A stretch of DNA of 64,000 nucleotides from Bradyrhizobium sp. NDS-1 (lineage in GTDB: Bacteria; Pseudomonadota; Alphaproteobacteria; Rhizobiales; Xanthobacteraceae), in contig NZ_CP136628.1 in the NCBI RefSeq assembly GCF_032918005.1, positions 7,363,501 to 7,427,500 of the forward strand, given 5' to 3'. This document shows, piece by piece, positions 1 to 8,188 of this stretch; within the stretch, counting starts at the first letter, position 1, and each line of letters starts with the position of its first letter. The translations under genes were made by a program, and so were the position numbers. The notes below the pieces were generated by a model, which worked only from the letters and a program-made list of their open reading frames with translations, had not been told where the DNA came from and did not search any database.

Positions 1-220
1 GGAACAGGTTCGACATGTGCCACAGCTTCGTCGCCTGCTCCTGCAGCGCCTTGGTTAGATGCGGGTGGCAATGGCCGAGCGCATTCACGGCGACGCCCGA
101 GGTGAAATCGAGATAGCGCTCGCCATTGGTCGCGATCAGCCAGCAGCCTTCGCCGCGTTCGAAACCGAGGTCGGCCCTGGCGAAAACGGGGAGCAAATGC
201 GGCGCTGCGCTGTTAGTCAT
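1..220 (-). CDS. argD: Acetylornithine aminotransferase, N-terminal part (runs off window)
   Basis: This is the first ~73 residues of a PLP-dependent class III aminotransferase. The readable start [15 protein letters not shown] is followed by [23 protein letters not shown] and [14 protein letters not shown]. That is the typical N-terminus of ArgD, which converts N-acetylornithine and 2-oxoglutarate to N-acetylglutamate semialdehyde and glutamate in arginine synthesis. The PLP lysine lies outside the window. The gene is transcribed away from gcrA. A GC hairpin lies about 80 bp upstream of the start. Other class III aminotransferases look similar at the N-terminus, so the exact name is likely, not certain. 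Confidence 0.8.
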   Translation of the reverse strand, partial: MTNSAAPHLLPVFARADLGFERGEGCWLIATNGERYLDFTSGVAVNALGHCHPHLTKALQEQATKLWHMSNLF

Positions 221-296
221 GACGGCCACTTGAATGTTGCGGACGGTGTGACGCGCGCATTGGGCAACGCACCATCGACCGGCCCGGAAAACGAAA

Positions 297-321
297 CGTG
301 CCGCCTTTTAAGGGCGGCACG
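297..321 (-). terminator. GC-rich hairpin with T-run, reading toward argD
   Basis: There is a perfect 9-bp inverted repeat, CGTGCCGCC and GGCGGCACG, with a 7-nt loop. On the minus strand the stem is followed by TTTCGTTTT, so it resembles an intrinsic terminator about 80 bp upstream of the argD start codon. It could be an attenuator in the argD leader or the end of a small RNA transcribed from the gcrA side. No leader peptide was identified. Confidence 0.45.
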
Positions 322-384
322 CGCGACTATCTTATGCCTGGCAAGACGGGTGTCAATGCCGCTGGGAAAGCCTCGGGAAACGCT

Positions 385-597
385 GAATCCGTAGTCTTGC
401 GGTGCCGATTTCGCGGGTTTTCACCACGGAACATGTGGAAGCGAGTCGGCGGACTCTTGCGCGGGAGTCACGCCATATTGTAGCGTTTGGATTGTCAGAT
501 ACGACATCTCGTGCAGCGGTTCTGATCCCAAGAGTCCTCATGTACCGGCGTAAACGTTCGGGCGTCAGTGGCGCGCCCGGCGAGCCTTAAGGGATTC
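385..597. promoter_or_regulatory. Cluster of six GANTC (CcrM) sites upstream of gcrA
   Basis: GANTC pentamers start at 385 (GAATC), 443 (GAGTC), 452 (GACTC), 465 (GAGTC), 532 (GAGTC) and 593 (GATTC). GANTC is the methylation target of the cell-cycle methyltransferase CcrM in alphaproteobacteria, and GcrA is known to act at methylated GANTC promoters. The whole 221-677 gap between argD and gcrA holds no convincing gene. Besides these sites it contains the hairpin at 297-321. Confidence 0.5.
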
Positions 598-677
598 TGA
601 CGACACGGGTTTTTGAAGGCTTAGGCATTCGCTGCAAGGCCCCAGGATGGTTGGCCGGCAGCGAGGGAAAGGGTGCA

Positions 678-1190
678 ATGACGGTTTTGACCTGGTCCGA
701 TGATCGCGTCGAGCAGCTGAAAAAGTTCTGGGAGGCCGGACTTTCGGCCAGCCAGATCGCAGCAGAGCTCGGCAATGTGACCCGCAATGCCGTGATCGGC
801 AAAGTGCACAGGCTCGGTCTGTCCGGCCGTGCCAAAAGCCCTTCATCGGCAGCACCCCGGCCGCGCAAGGCGCGTCCCGCGCAGCACATGATGCGGGTGA
901 CCCGCCCCATTGCGCGCGGCAACACCGCGCTGGCGCAGGCCTTCGAGGTCGAAGTGGAGGCCGAACCGGTCACCTACGACAACGTGGTGCCGATGAGCCA
1001 GCGGCTGTCGCTGCTGGAGCTGAACGAGGCGACCTGCCACTGGCCGGTCGGCGATCCCTCGAGCCCGGATTTCTTCTTCTGCGGCGGCAAGGCGCTCTCC
1101 GGCCTGCCCTATTGCGCCCAGCACTCGCGCGTGGCGTATCAGCCCGCAGCGGACCGCCGTCGTGCACCGGCCAAGCCGAGCACGCGGTAA
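678..1190 (+). CDS. gcrA: GcrA family cell-cycle regulator
   Basis: This 170-residue protein starts MTVLTWSDDRVEQLKKFWEA. The N-terminal helix-turn-helix continues with GLSASQIAAELG and NAVIGKVHRLGLSGR, diagnostic of GcrA, a sigma-70 cofactor that works with CcrM methylation to time transcription in alphaproteobacteria. The C-terminus contains the conserved ATCHWPVGDP, FFFCG and LPYCAQHSRVAYQP, which is the RNA-polymerase sigma-2-binding region. An Ala/Pro/Arg-rich linker joins the two ends. I chose ATG 678 over an in-frame codon at 651 because the family begins at this methionine and a GAGGGAAAGG purine tract lies just upstream. Confidence 0.95.
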   Translation: MTVLTWSDDRVEQLKKFWEAGLSASQIAAELGNVTRNAVIGKVHRLGLSGRAKSPSSAAPRPRKARPAQHMMRVTRPIARGNTALAQAFEVEVEAEPVTYDNVVPMSQRLSLLELNEATCHWPVGDPSSPDFFFCGGKALSGLPYCAQHSRVAYQPAADRRRAPAKPSTR

Positions 1191-1253
1191 GTTAGCTGAT
1201 TTGCTGACTGCAACGACGGCTGCCGTAGCGCGACGGCGCCTCAACCAACTCGG

Positions 1254-1388
1254 TGTCGTCCCCGCGAACGCGGGGAGCCATAACCACAGGGCGCAGATGT
1301 TGCGCTAGACGGTCACTCCGAGTCTTCGCCAAACCACGCCCTGTGGTTATGGGTCCCGGATCAGCGCTTCGCTTGTCCGGGACGACAC
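1254..1388. repeat. Dispersed palindromic repeat, family D, copy 1
   Basis: This is an imperfect ~135-bp palindrome with outer arms TGTCGTCCC and GGGACGACA and inner arms CATAACCACAGGG and CCCTGTGGTTATG. The core TCTTCGCCAAAC and the GGTTATGGGTCCC segment recur at 12668-12796. It lies between the convergent ends of gcrA and phoB, where it may also act as a bidirectional terminator. Confidence 0.75.
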
Positions 1389-1419
1389 TGAGTGTGTCGC
1401 CAGAATTTCCCAGAACCCC

Positions 1420-2127
1420 TTACGTCTGCTCCGCCTTCGCGAAGCGATCATCGAGCGCATAGCCCGCGCCGCGGACGGTGCGGATCGGGTCCTGCTCGCG
1501 GCCGAGATTGAGCAGCTTGCGCAGGCGGCCGATATGGACGTCGACGGTGCGCTCGTCGATGTAGATGTCGCGGCCCCAGACGCTGTCGAGCAGCTGCTCG
1601 CGCGAGAACACGCGGCCGGGATGCTCCAGGAAGAACTCCAGCAGCCGGTATTCGGTCGGTCCGAGATCGATCGGCCGGCCCGAGCGCGCCACGCGGCGCT
1701 TGTCGCGGTCGAGCTCGATGTCGCCATAGGCGAGCACGGTGGCTAGCCGCTCGGGACTGGCGCGCCGCAGGAGGCCCTTCACGCGCGCCAGGAGCTCCGG
1801 CACGGAGAACGGCTTCACGATGTAGTCGTCGGCGCCGGTCGCAAGGCCACGTACGCGCTCGCTCTCCTCGCCGCGCGCGGTGAGCATGATGATCGGCAGT
1901 TGCTTGGTCTCGGGACGGGTGCGCAGGCGGCGGCACAGCTCGATGCCTGACAGGCCGGGCAGCATCCAGTCGAGCACGATCAGGTCGGGAATGTGCTCCT
2001 TGAGGCGGGTGTCGGCGTCGTCGCCGCGCATGACCGTCTCGACGTCATAGCCGTCGCCTTCGAGGTTGTAGCGAAGAAGCTCGGTGAGAGCTTCCTCGTC
2101 CTCAACCACCATAATGCGTGCGCCCAT
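1420..2127 (-). CDS. phoB: Phosphate regulon response regulator PhoB
   Basis: This is a 235-residue OmpR/PhoB-type response regulator. The receiver domain (about 1-120) has the acidic pair in MVVEDEE, the phospho-acceptor Asp53 in LIVLDWMLPG, Thr83 and Lys105 in KPFS. The winged-helix DNA-binding domain (about 130-228) contains LGPTEYRLLEFFLEHPGRVF and the recognition segment RTVDVHIGRLRKLL. When phosphorylated by PhoR it binds Pho boxes such as 6801-6818. It is the last gene of the pst-pho run, 23 bp after phoU. PhoB and not another paralogue is supported by this context. Confidence 0.96.
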   Translation of the reverse strand: MGARIMVVEDEEALTELLRYNLEGDGYDVETVMRGDDADTRLKEHIPDLIVLDWMLPGLSGIELCRRLRTRPETKQLPIIMLTARGEESERVRGLATGADDYIVKPFSVPELLARVKGLLRRASPERLATVLAYGDIELDRDKRRVARSGRPIDLGPTEYRLLEFFLEHPGRVFSREQLLDSVWGRDIYIDERTVDVHIGRLRKLLNLGREQDPIRTVRGAGYALDDRFAKAEQT

Positions 2128-2150
2128 GGTGTCGTCGCTCCTTGAGGTCT

Positions 2151-2867
2151 TCAGCTATTCGGGATCGTCGTGGCGAAGTTGGTCATGTCCCCCTTCGGCC
2201 GCTTGTCGGTGATCGCCTGGCCCTCGATCATGTAGAACACGGTCTCGGCGATGTTGGTGGCGTGGTCGCCGATCCGCTCGATGTTCTTGGCGCAGAACAT
2301 CAGATGGATGCAGAACGAGATGTTGCGCGGATCCTCCATCATGTAGGTGAGGAGCTCGCGGAACAGCGAGGTGCAGATCGCGTCGACTTCCTCGTCGCCC
2401 TTCCACACCGCCATCGCCGCCGGCAGATCGTGCGCGGCGTAGGCGTCCAGCACCGACTTGACCTGCTGCTGCACGAGGTCGGTCATGTGCTCCAGGCCAC
2501 GGAACAGTTTCAGCGGATGGAAATCCGTCTCCAGCGCGGCGACGCGCTTGCCCATGTTCTTGGCGAGGTCGCCGATGCGCTCGAGGTCGGTCGCAACGCG
2601 CATGGCGCCGACGATCTCGCGCAGATCGACCGCCATCGGCTGACGGCGGGCGATGGTGAGCACGGCGCGCTCCTCGATCTTCTTCTGCAGCGCGTCGAGT
2701 TCGGTGTCGATGGTGACGACGCGCTGGCCGAGCGCGACGTCGCGGCGGATCAGCGCGTCGACGGATTCGACGATCATGCGCTCGGCGATGCCGCCCATCT
2801 CGGCGACCAGTCGGGTGAGCTCCTGGAGGTCGGTGTCGAAAGCCTTTGCGGTATGTTCAGTACCCAT
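2151..2867 (-). CDS. phoU: Phosphate transport system regulator PhoU
   Basis: This 238-residue protein starts MGTEHTAKAFDTDLQELTRL. It shows the two repeated three-helix PhoU bundles with the metal-binding E/D-rich segments: DLREIVGAMRVATDLERIGDLAKN in repeat 1 and FCAKNIERIGDHATNIAE in repeat 2. PhoU links the PstSCAB transporter to PhoR and keeps the regulon off when phosphate is plentiful. I set the start at the Met preceded by GAGACGGGAC, because the frame upstream overlaps pstB and reads as nonsense. It begins 11 bp after pstB. Confidence 0.95.
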   Translation of the reverse strand: MGTEHTAKAFDTDLQELTRLVAEMGGIAERMIVESVDALIRRDVALGQRVVTIDTELDALQKKIEERAVLTIARRQPMAVDLREIVGAMRVATDLERIGDLAKNMGKRVAALETDFHPLKLFRGLEHMTDLVQQQVKSVLDAYAAHDLPAAMAVWKGDEEVDAICTSLFRELLTYMMEDPRNISFCIHLMFCAKNIERIGDHATNIAETVFYMIEGQAITDKRPKGDMTNFATTIPNS

Positions 2868-2878
2868 GTCCCGTCTCC

Positions 2879-3700
2879 TCAGCCGAACCGGCCGGTGATG
2901 TAATCCTGCGTGCGCCGGTCGGTCGGCGACGTGAAGATCTTGCTGGTGTCGTCGAACTCGATCAGCTCGCCGAGATACATGAAGGCGGTCTTGTCGGAGA
3001 CGCGCGCCGCCTGCTGCATGTTGTGGGTGACGATTGCGATCGTGTAGTTCTCGGACAGTTCCTGGATCAGTTCCTCGACCTTGGCGGTCGAGATCGGGTC
3101 GAGCGCCGAGCAGGGCTCGTCGAACAGGATCACTTCGGGCCGCACCGCGACGGTGCGGGCAATGCACAGGCGCTGCTGCTGGCCGCCGGAGAGCGACAGG
3201 CCGGAGGCGTTGAGCTTGTCCTTGACCTCGTTCCACAGCGCGCCGCCGCGCAGCGCCTTCTCGACGCGGCCGTCCATCTCGGACTTCGAGATCTTCTCGT
3301 AGAGACGGATGCCGAACGCGATGTTCTCGTAGATCGTCATCGGGAACGGCGTCGGCTTCTGGAACACCATGCCGACCCGGGCGCGCAGAAGATTGAGGTC
3401 GAGCCTGGGGTCGAGGATGTTGGTCTGGTCGAGCATCAGCTGGCCGGTAGCGCGCTGGCCCGGATAGAGATCATACATCCGGTTGAAGATGCGCAGCAGG
3501 GTCGACTTGCCGCAACCGGACGGGCCGATGAAGGCCGTGACGCGGTTGGTGCCGAGCGCCAGATTGATGTTCTTCAGCGCATGGTGCTCGCCGTAGTAGA
3601 AGTTGAGGTTGCGCGCGGTGACCTTGGCGGGTGCCTCGGGCAGCGGCTGCGAGCCGGGATGAACGGTCGGCGCGCTCACGGAAACAGACATTTCACTCAT
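2879..3700 (-). CDS. pstB: Phosphate ABC transporter ATP-binding protein PstB
   Basis: This 273-residue ABC ATPase energises high-affinity phosphate import. Visible motifs are Walker [13 protein letters not shown], the Q-loop in [16 protein letters not shown], the signature [16 protein letters not shown], Walker [15 protein letters not shown] and the switch His in [15 protein letters not shown]. The phosphate-specific FPMTIYEN and LYPGQRATG segments mark it as PstB. The start [13 protein letters not shown] overlaps the pstA stop as ATGA, indicating translational coupling. Confidence 0.97.
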   Translation of the reverse strand: MSEMSVSVSAPTVHPGSQPLPEAPAKVTARNLNFYYGEHHALKNINLALGTNRVTAFIGPSGCGKSTLLRIFNRMYDLYPGQRATGQLMLDQTNILDPRLDLNLLRARVGMVFQKPTPFPMTIYENIAFGIRLYEKISKSEMDGRVEKALRGGALWNEVKDKLNASGLSLSGGQQQRLCIARTVAVRPEVILFDEPCSALDPISTAKVEELIQELSENYTIAIVTHNMQQAARVSDKTAFMYLGELIEFDDTSKIFTSPTDRRTQDYITGRFG

Positions 3701-4548
3701 TTTGCAGTCCTCTCGGCGCCGATGATGCGCGCGCCAATGTTCAGGGCAAGCACGGTCAGGGTGATCAGCAGCGCGCCGCTCCAGGCGAGCTGCTTCCAAT
3801 AGGCGTAGGGGCTCTGGACGAAATTGTTGATGGTGACCGGCAGGTTGGCCATCGTCTTGTCCAGGCCGAGGCTGAAGAACTGGTTCGACAGCGCGGTGAA
3901 CAGCAGCGGCGCGGTCTCGCCGGCGACGCGGGCGGTGGCGAGCAGCACGCCTGTGATGAGGCCCGCGCGTGCCGCGCGATAGGCGATGCGCTTGATCACC
4001 AGCGAACGCGGGAGACCCAATGCGCTGGCGGCTTCGCGCAACGGATTCGGCACCAGCAGCAGCATGTCCTCCGTGGTGCGCACCACGACCGGGATGACGA
4101 TGACCGCGAGTGCCAGCGCTCCCGCGAGCGCCGAGAAGCCGCGCATCGGCACCACCACCGCGCCATAGATGAACAGGCCGATGATGATCGAGGGCGCCGA
4201 CAAGAGGATGTCGTTGATGAAGCGGATCACCGAAGTCAGCCTGTCGTTGCGGCCGTACTCGGCAAGATAGGTGCCGGCGAACAGGCCGAGCGGCGCGCCG
4301 ATGCCGACGCCGAGCACGGTCATGATGATCGAGCCGACGATGGCGTTGCGCAGGCCGCCTTCGGTCGAGCCGGGCGGCGGCGTGTCGGCGGTGAAGACCT
4401 GGAGGTTCAGGCCAGCCAGGCCGTTGTAGAGCAGCGTGATCAGGATCAGCGCGAGCCAGGTGACGCCGAAGGCGGCCGCGGCGATGCAGAGCCCGCGGAT
4501 GACGATGTCCTTGCGGCGGCGGCGCGAATAGATCGGATTGAGGGCCAT
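3697..4548 (-). CDS. pstA: Phosphate ABC transporter permease PstA
   Basis: This is a 283-residue membrane protein with about six predicted transmembrane segments, the first near residues 20-45. The binding-protein-dependent permease coupling region includes [20 protein letters not shown], which contacts PstB. The C-terminal [20 protein letters not shown] is typical of PstA. It starts 4 bp after pstC and overlaps the start of pstB. Confidence 0.95.
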   Translation of the reverse strand: MALNPIYSRRRRKDIVIRGLCIAAAAFGVTWLALILITLLYNGLAGLNLQVFTADTPPPGSTEGGLRNAIVGSIIMTVLGVGIGAPLGLFAGTYLAEYGRNDRLTSVIRFINDILLSAPSIIIGLFIYGAVVVPMRGFSALAGALALAVIVIPVVVRTTEDMLLLVPNPLREAASALGLPRSLVIKRIAYRAARAGLITGVLLATARVAGETAPLLFTALSNQFFSLGLDKTMANLPVTINNFVQSPYAYWKQLAWSGALLITLTVLALNIGARIIGAERTAK

Positions 4549-4552
4549 GACG

Positions 4553-5551
4553 TCAGTTCCCCGCTTTCTTGTCCAGCCGCATCAGCATCAGCCGCGCTGC
4601 GGCCAGCACGAAGAACGTCAACACGAACAGCAACAGGCCGAGCAGGATCAGGCCGGACTGGTGCAGGCCGTCGCTCTCGGCGAACTCGGAGGCGATCGCC
4701 GCCGAGATCGTGGTGCCGGGCGCGAAGATCGACGAGGAGATGCGGAACGAATTGCCGATGATGAACGTCACGGCCATGGTCTCGCCGAGCGCGCGGCCCA
4801 GCGCCAGCATGACGCCGCCGATGATGCCGACCCGGGTGTAGGGGATCACCACGCTGCGGACGACTTCCCAGGTGGTGCAGCCGACGCCGTAGGCGGCTTC
4901 CTTCAGCACCGGCGGCACCGTCTTGAACACGTCGACCGAGATCGAGGTGATGAAGGGCAGCACCATGATGGCGAGGATCAGCGCGGCGTTGAACGTGCTG
5001 AGATAGGACGGGGGACCTGCGAAGATCGCCCCGAGGACGGGAACGCCGTCGAAGACGCTGATCATGAAGGGCTGGAAGCTGTTGGCCAGGAACGGGCCCA
5101 GCACGAAGAAACCCCACATGCCGTAGATGATCGAGGGAATTCCGGCGAGCAGCTCGACCGCCATGCCGATCGGCCGGCGCAGCCATTGCGGACAGAGCTC
5201 GGTGAGAAAGATCGCAATGCCGAGACCGACCGGAATGGCGATCAGCATCGCGATGAAGGAGGTGACGAGCGTGCCGTACATCGGCCCGAGCGCGCCGAGC
5301 ACGGGCGGATCGGCCGACGGCGCCCAGCGCTGCGTCCACAGGAACGACACGCCGTATTCCTTCATCGCCGGGAACGCCCCGACGACCAGCGAAATGATGA
5401 TGCCGCCGAGGATCAACAGCACCGAGATCGCGCTCAGCCGCGTGATCCAGTAGAAAGTGACGTCGCCGAGCTTGAACGCGCTCAAGGCCTTGGCGCGGTC
5501 ATACGGTCCGGCATCGTCGATTACATCGCTCTGAACGGCCATCTCTGCCAC
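4553..5551 (-). CDS. pstC: Phosphate ABC transporter permease PstC
   Basis: This is a 332-residue inner-membrane permease that pairs with PstA. A ~40-residue soluble N-terminus precedes TM1 ([17 protein letters not shown]). Conserved PstC segments include [40 protein letters not shown] and the EAA-loop [21 protein letters not shown]. The gap to pstS is 135 bp and holds strong hairpins, so it may be translated at a lower level than pstS. Confidence 0.95.
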   Translation of the reverse strand: MAEMAVQSDVIDDAGPYDRAKALSAFKLGDVTFYWITRLSAISVLLILGGIIISLVVGAFPAMKEYGVSFLWTQRWAPSADPPVLGALGPMYGTLVTSFIAMLIAIPVGLGIAIFLTELCPQWLRRPIGMAVELLAGIPSIIYGMWGFFVLGPFLANSFQPFMISVFDGVPVLGAIFAGPPSYLSTFNAALILAIMVLPFITSISVDVFKTVPPVLKEAAYGVGCTTWEVVRSVVIPYTRVGIIGGVMLALGRALGETMAVTFIIGNSFRISSSIFAPGTTISAAIASEFAESDGLHQSGLILLGLLLFVLTFFVLAAARLMLMRLDKKAGN

Positions 5552-5607
5552 GCCGATCCCCTGTGCCCGTTTTATATACGCTTGCTGTCGGTCTTGTTGC
5601 TGGTCTT

Positions 5608-5677
5608 GCGCTCCGGATGCGACGCGATGCCGATCCGGAGCGCAGGTCTCTCGAGGTCCCGGGCGGTGCCCCGGGAC
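5608..5677 (-). other. Tandem hairpins between pstS and pstC
   Basis: Two perfect inverted repeats lie just after the pstS stop. GTCCCGGG/CCCGGGAC (5656-5677, 6-nt loop) comes first in transcription order, then GCGCTCCGGAT/ATCCGGAGCGC (5608-5643, 14-nt loop). A third weak stem, AAGAGC/GCTCTT, spans the pstS stop itself. Neither is followed by a T-run, so mRNA 3'-end protection or partial attenuation of the downstream transporter genes is more likely than full termination. Confidence 0.55.
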
Positions 5678-5686
5678 AAGAGCGCG

Positions 5687-6712
5687 TTAGCTCTTGATCT
5701 CGGCAGCCCAGGTCTTCTCGATCTGCTTCACGACCGTGTCGGGCATCGGGATGTAGTCCAGCTCTTCGGCCATCTTGTCGCCCTTCTCGAAGGCCCACTT
5801 GAAGAACTTGATGGCCTCCTGGGACGCCGCCTTGTCGGTCGCATCCTTGTGCATCAGGATGAAGGTCGCGCCGGTAATCGGCCACGATGCTTCGCCCGGC
5901 TGGTCGGTCAGGATCACATAGTAATTCTTGGATCCAGCCCAGTCAGCGTTGGCTGCCGCAGCCTGGAAGGCCCCGACGGTCGGCTGCACGGTCTTGCCAG
6001 CCTTGTTGATCATTGCGCCGTAGGTCAGCTTGTTTTGCTTGGCATAGGCATACTCGACGTAACCGATCGAGTTCTTGGTCTGGCTGACATTGCCTGCGAC
6101 GCCTTCATTGCCTTTGGCACCAACGCCCGTCGGCCACTCGACCGCAGTACCGGCACCGGCCTTCGTCTTCCACTCGGCATTGGATTTCGAAAGAAAATCG
6201 GTCCAGATGAACGTCGTGCCGGAGCCGTCCGACCGGCGCACGACGGTGATGGCATCCGAGGGGAGCTTCACATTGGGATTGAGCTTGGCGATCGCCGGGT
6301 CATTCCATGTCTTGACCTTGCCCAGGTAGATGTCGCCCAGCAACTCGCCGGAGAAGACCAGCTCGCCCGGCTTGATTCCCTCGAGATTCAGGACGGGCAC
6401 CAACGCACCCATCGCCTGCGGCCATTGAATCATTCCGTCCTTCTCGAGTTGCTCAGGCTTGAGGGGCATATCGCTGGCGCCGAAGGTCACGGTCTTGGCC
6501 TGGATCTGCTTGATGCCGCCGCCTGAGCCAATCGACTGGTAGTTCAGACCATTGCCGGTCTCTTTCTTGTAGGCGTCAGCCCATTTGGAATAGAGCGGGA
6601 ACGGGAACGTCGCACCTGCACCGGTGATGTCGGCGGCAAAGGCCGCCGTCGCCGACGCGGCGACCAAGCCGGCGGCAACGATCGTTTTGAGGAAATTCAT
6701 GCTGGTCTCCAT
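5687..6712 (-). CDS. pstS: Periplasmic phosphate-binding protein PstS
   Basis: This 341-residue precursor starts METSMNFLKTIVAAGLVAAS with a Sec signal ending at AFAAD. The mature protein begins DITGAGATFPFPLYSKW, the hallmark of PstS. Phosphate-binding segments are visible as GATFPFP, SIGSGGGIKQI and RRSDGSGTTFIWTDFLS. Translation may start at the second methionine (MNFLK, 6700) rather than 6712, with no change to the mature protein. It is the first gene of pstSCAB-phoU-phoB and follows the Pho box by about 90 bp. Confidence 0.97.
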   Translation of the reverse strand: METSMNFLKTIVAAGLVAASATAAFAADITGAGATFPFPLYSKWADAYKKETGNGLNYQSIGSGGGIKQIQAKTVTFGASDMPLKPEQLEKDGMIQWPQAMGALVPVLNLEGIKPGELVFSGELLGDIYLGKVKTWNDPAIAKLNPNVKLPSDAITVVRRSDGSGTTFIWTDFLSKSNAEWKTKAGAGTAVEWPTGVGAKGNEGVAGNVSQTKNSIGYVEYAYAKQNKLTYGAMINKAGKTVQPTVGAFQAAAANADWAGSKNYYVILTDQPGEASWPITGATFILMHKDATDKAASQEAIKFFKWAFEKGDKMAEELDYIPMPDTVVKQIEKTWAAEIKS

Positions 6713-6800
6713 ACAGGGGAGCGAAGCGCCATCCGCGCCCGATCGCGCTCCCCACGCCGCCCCCTTTAGGTGCGGTCGGCTGTGCTTTTACGAAGGTTTC

Positions 6801-6818
6801 GTGACAGTCGGATGACAG
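6801..6818 (-). promoter_or_regulatory. Pho box (PhoB binding site) upstream of pstS
   Basis: On the minus strand the sequence reads CTGTCAT, a 4-nt spacer CCGA, then CTGTCAC. That is two 7-mers with an 11-bp repeat, matching the classical PhoB consensus (CTGTCAT-N4-CTGTCAT) at 13 of 14 defined bases. It sits in the 133-bp gap between phoR and pstS, about 90 bp upstream of the pstS start codon. Confidence 0.9.
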
Positions 6819-6845
6819 GATCAAGCAGTTGATATCGCTTGATTT

Positions 6846-8144
6846 TCAGACCTGCGCCGGAGGCTTCGGTTGGGGAAAACAGGCACTGAAAGTGGCGCCC
6901 TGCCGGGGCACGCTCTCGATCAAAAGCCGGCCGCGGTGACGGTTAAGAATATGTTTCACCAGCGATAATCCGAGCCCGGTCCCGCCTTGCGAGCGACTGT
7001 CGCCGACATCGACCCGGTAGAACCGCTCGGTCAGCCGCGGCAGGTGCTCGGGCGCGATGCCGGGGCCGAAATCCCGAACCAGGATCCGGATTTCCTGAGT
7101 TCCGTCAGCGGCCGCGCCCGAGGTCAGCGACACGATGACGCGTCCGCCGGAGGCGCCGTATTTGAGGGCGTTCTCGATCAAATTCTCGAACAGGCGGAGC
7201 AGCTCCTCGCGGTCACCCGCGATCATCACCGGGCTATCGGGCAAATGGATCTCGACCTCGACCTGCCGCTCGCGCGCCAGCGGCTCGAGCCCGTCGGCGA
7301 CCTGGCGGATGATCGGCAGCAGGTCGACCAGGGTGTCGGGCCGGACGTGAGCCGACAGCTCGACCCGCGACAGCGACAATAGATCGTCGATCAGGCGGGC
7401 CATCCGGGTGGCCTGGTTGTGCATGATGCCGAGGAAGCGCTCGCGCGCCTTGGGATCGTCCTTGGCCTGGCCCTGGAGCGTGTCGATGAAGCCCGACAGC
7501 GCGGCGAGCGGCGTGCGCAGCTCGTGGCTGGCATTGGCGACGAAGTCGGCGCGCATCTCCTCGACCCGGCGCAGCGGCGTCTGGTCGTGAAAGGTCATCA
7601 GCATGCATTTGTCGGCGCCGCCGAAGCTGGTCGGCACCGGCACCGGCGTGATCATGAGCTCCATCCAGCGATCCACCGGGACGTGATCGAGATAGGTCGC
7701 GCGCCGCGGCTCGGTGGTCGCGATCGCTTCGCGCAGCGCGGTGATGATCTCCGGCGAGCGCAGCGCGAACTGGGCGAGTTCGTTCCGGCGCAGCGCCGGC
7801 GCGAGCTGGGCGGCCGCGGCATTGAGGTGGATGACGCGGCCGGCGCGGTCGAGCAGGACCGCCGGATCCGGCATGCCGGCGACGACCGCAGCCACCGCCG
7901 CGCTCTCGACCGGGTTGGTGCGCCTGACGTCGTCGCGGGAAGCTGCAGGATCATGCAGACGCCACGGGATCAGTGCAGCGGCGGCGATGCAGAGGAACAC
8001 GATCGCGGCGTGCAGCGCCGTCAATTCGCCGAGGGAGACGACGACGGACAGCGCCAGCGCCGCAGCGATCAGGATGATGGTCGAGTGCCGGAGCCGGTCG
8101 GACCAGGGCCGGGCGGAGGGAGAAGATGGGGCGTCGATCGCCAT
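6846..8144 (-). CDS. phoR: Phosphate regulon sensor histidine kinase PhoR
   Basis: This is a 432-residue membrane histidine kinase. Two transmembrane helices lie at about 22-60, followed by a PAS-like region with VAGMPDPAVLLDRAGRVIHLN and the HisKA dimerisation domain with the phosphorylated His in FVANASHELRTPLAALSGF. The ATPase domain carries the N-box ENLIENALKYG, G1 DFGPGIA and G2 GGTGLGLSLVKHIL. It lacks a large periplasmic sensor, as usual for PhoR. It is separated from pstS by the Pho-box promoter, so phoR may have its own promoter. Confidence 0.95.
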   Translation of the reverse strand: MAIDAPSSPSARPWSDRLRHSTIILIAAALALSVVVSLGELTALHAAIVFLCIAAAALIPWRLHDPAASRDDVRRTNPVESAAVAAVVAGMPDPAVLLDRAGRVIHLNAAAAQLAPALRRNELAQFALRSPEIITALREAIATTEPRRATYLDHVPVDRWMELMITPVPVPTSFGGADKCMLMTFHDQTPLRRVEEMRADFVANASHELRTPLAALSGFIDTLQGQAKDDPKARERFLGIMHNQATRMARLIDDLLSLSRVELSAHVRPDTLVDLLPIIRQVADGLEPLARERQVEVEIHLPDSPVMIAGDREELLRLFENLIENALKYGASGGRVIVSLTSGAAADGTQEIRILVRDFGPGIAPEHLPRLTERFYRVDVGDSRSQGGTGLGLSLVKHILNRHRGRLLIESVPRQGATFSACFPQPKPPAQV

Positions 8145-8188
8145 CGGGGCGGACTTCTCCTGGAGGCTGGTCCCAAAGCTTGGCGCCG

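Noticed and set aside
2118-2903. Long plus-strand frame antisense to phoU
   Set aside because: It mirrors PhoU, which has both repeated metal-binding motifs.
4538-6526. A 662-codon open frame on the plus strand antisense to pstC/pstS
   Set aside because: It runs over clearly real pst genes and its translation is rich in Arg, Asp, Glu and His repeats typical of antisense frames in high-GC DNA.
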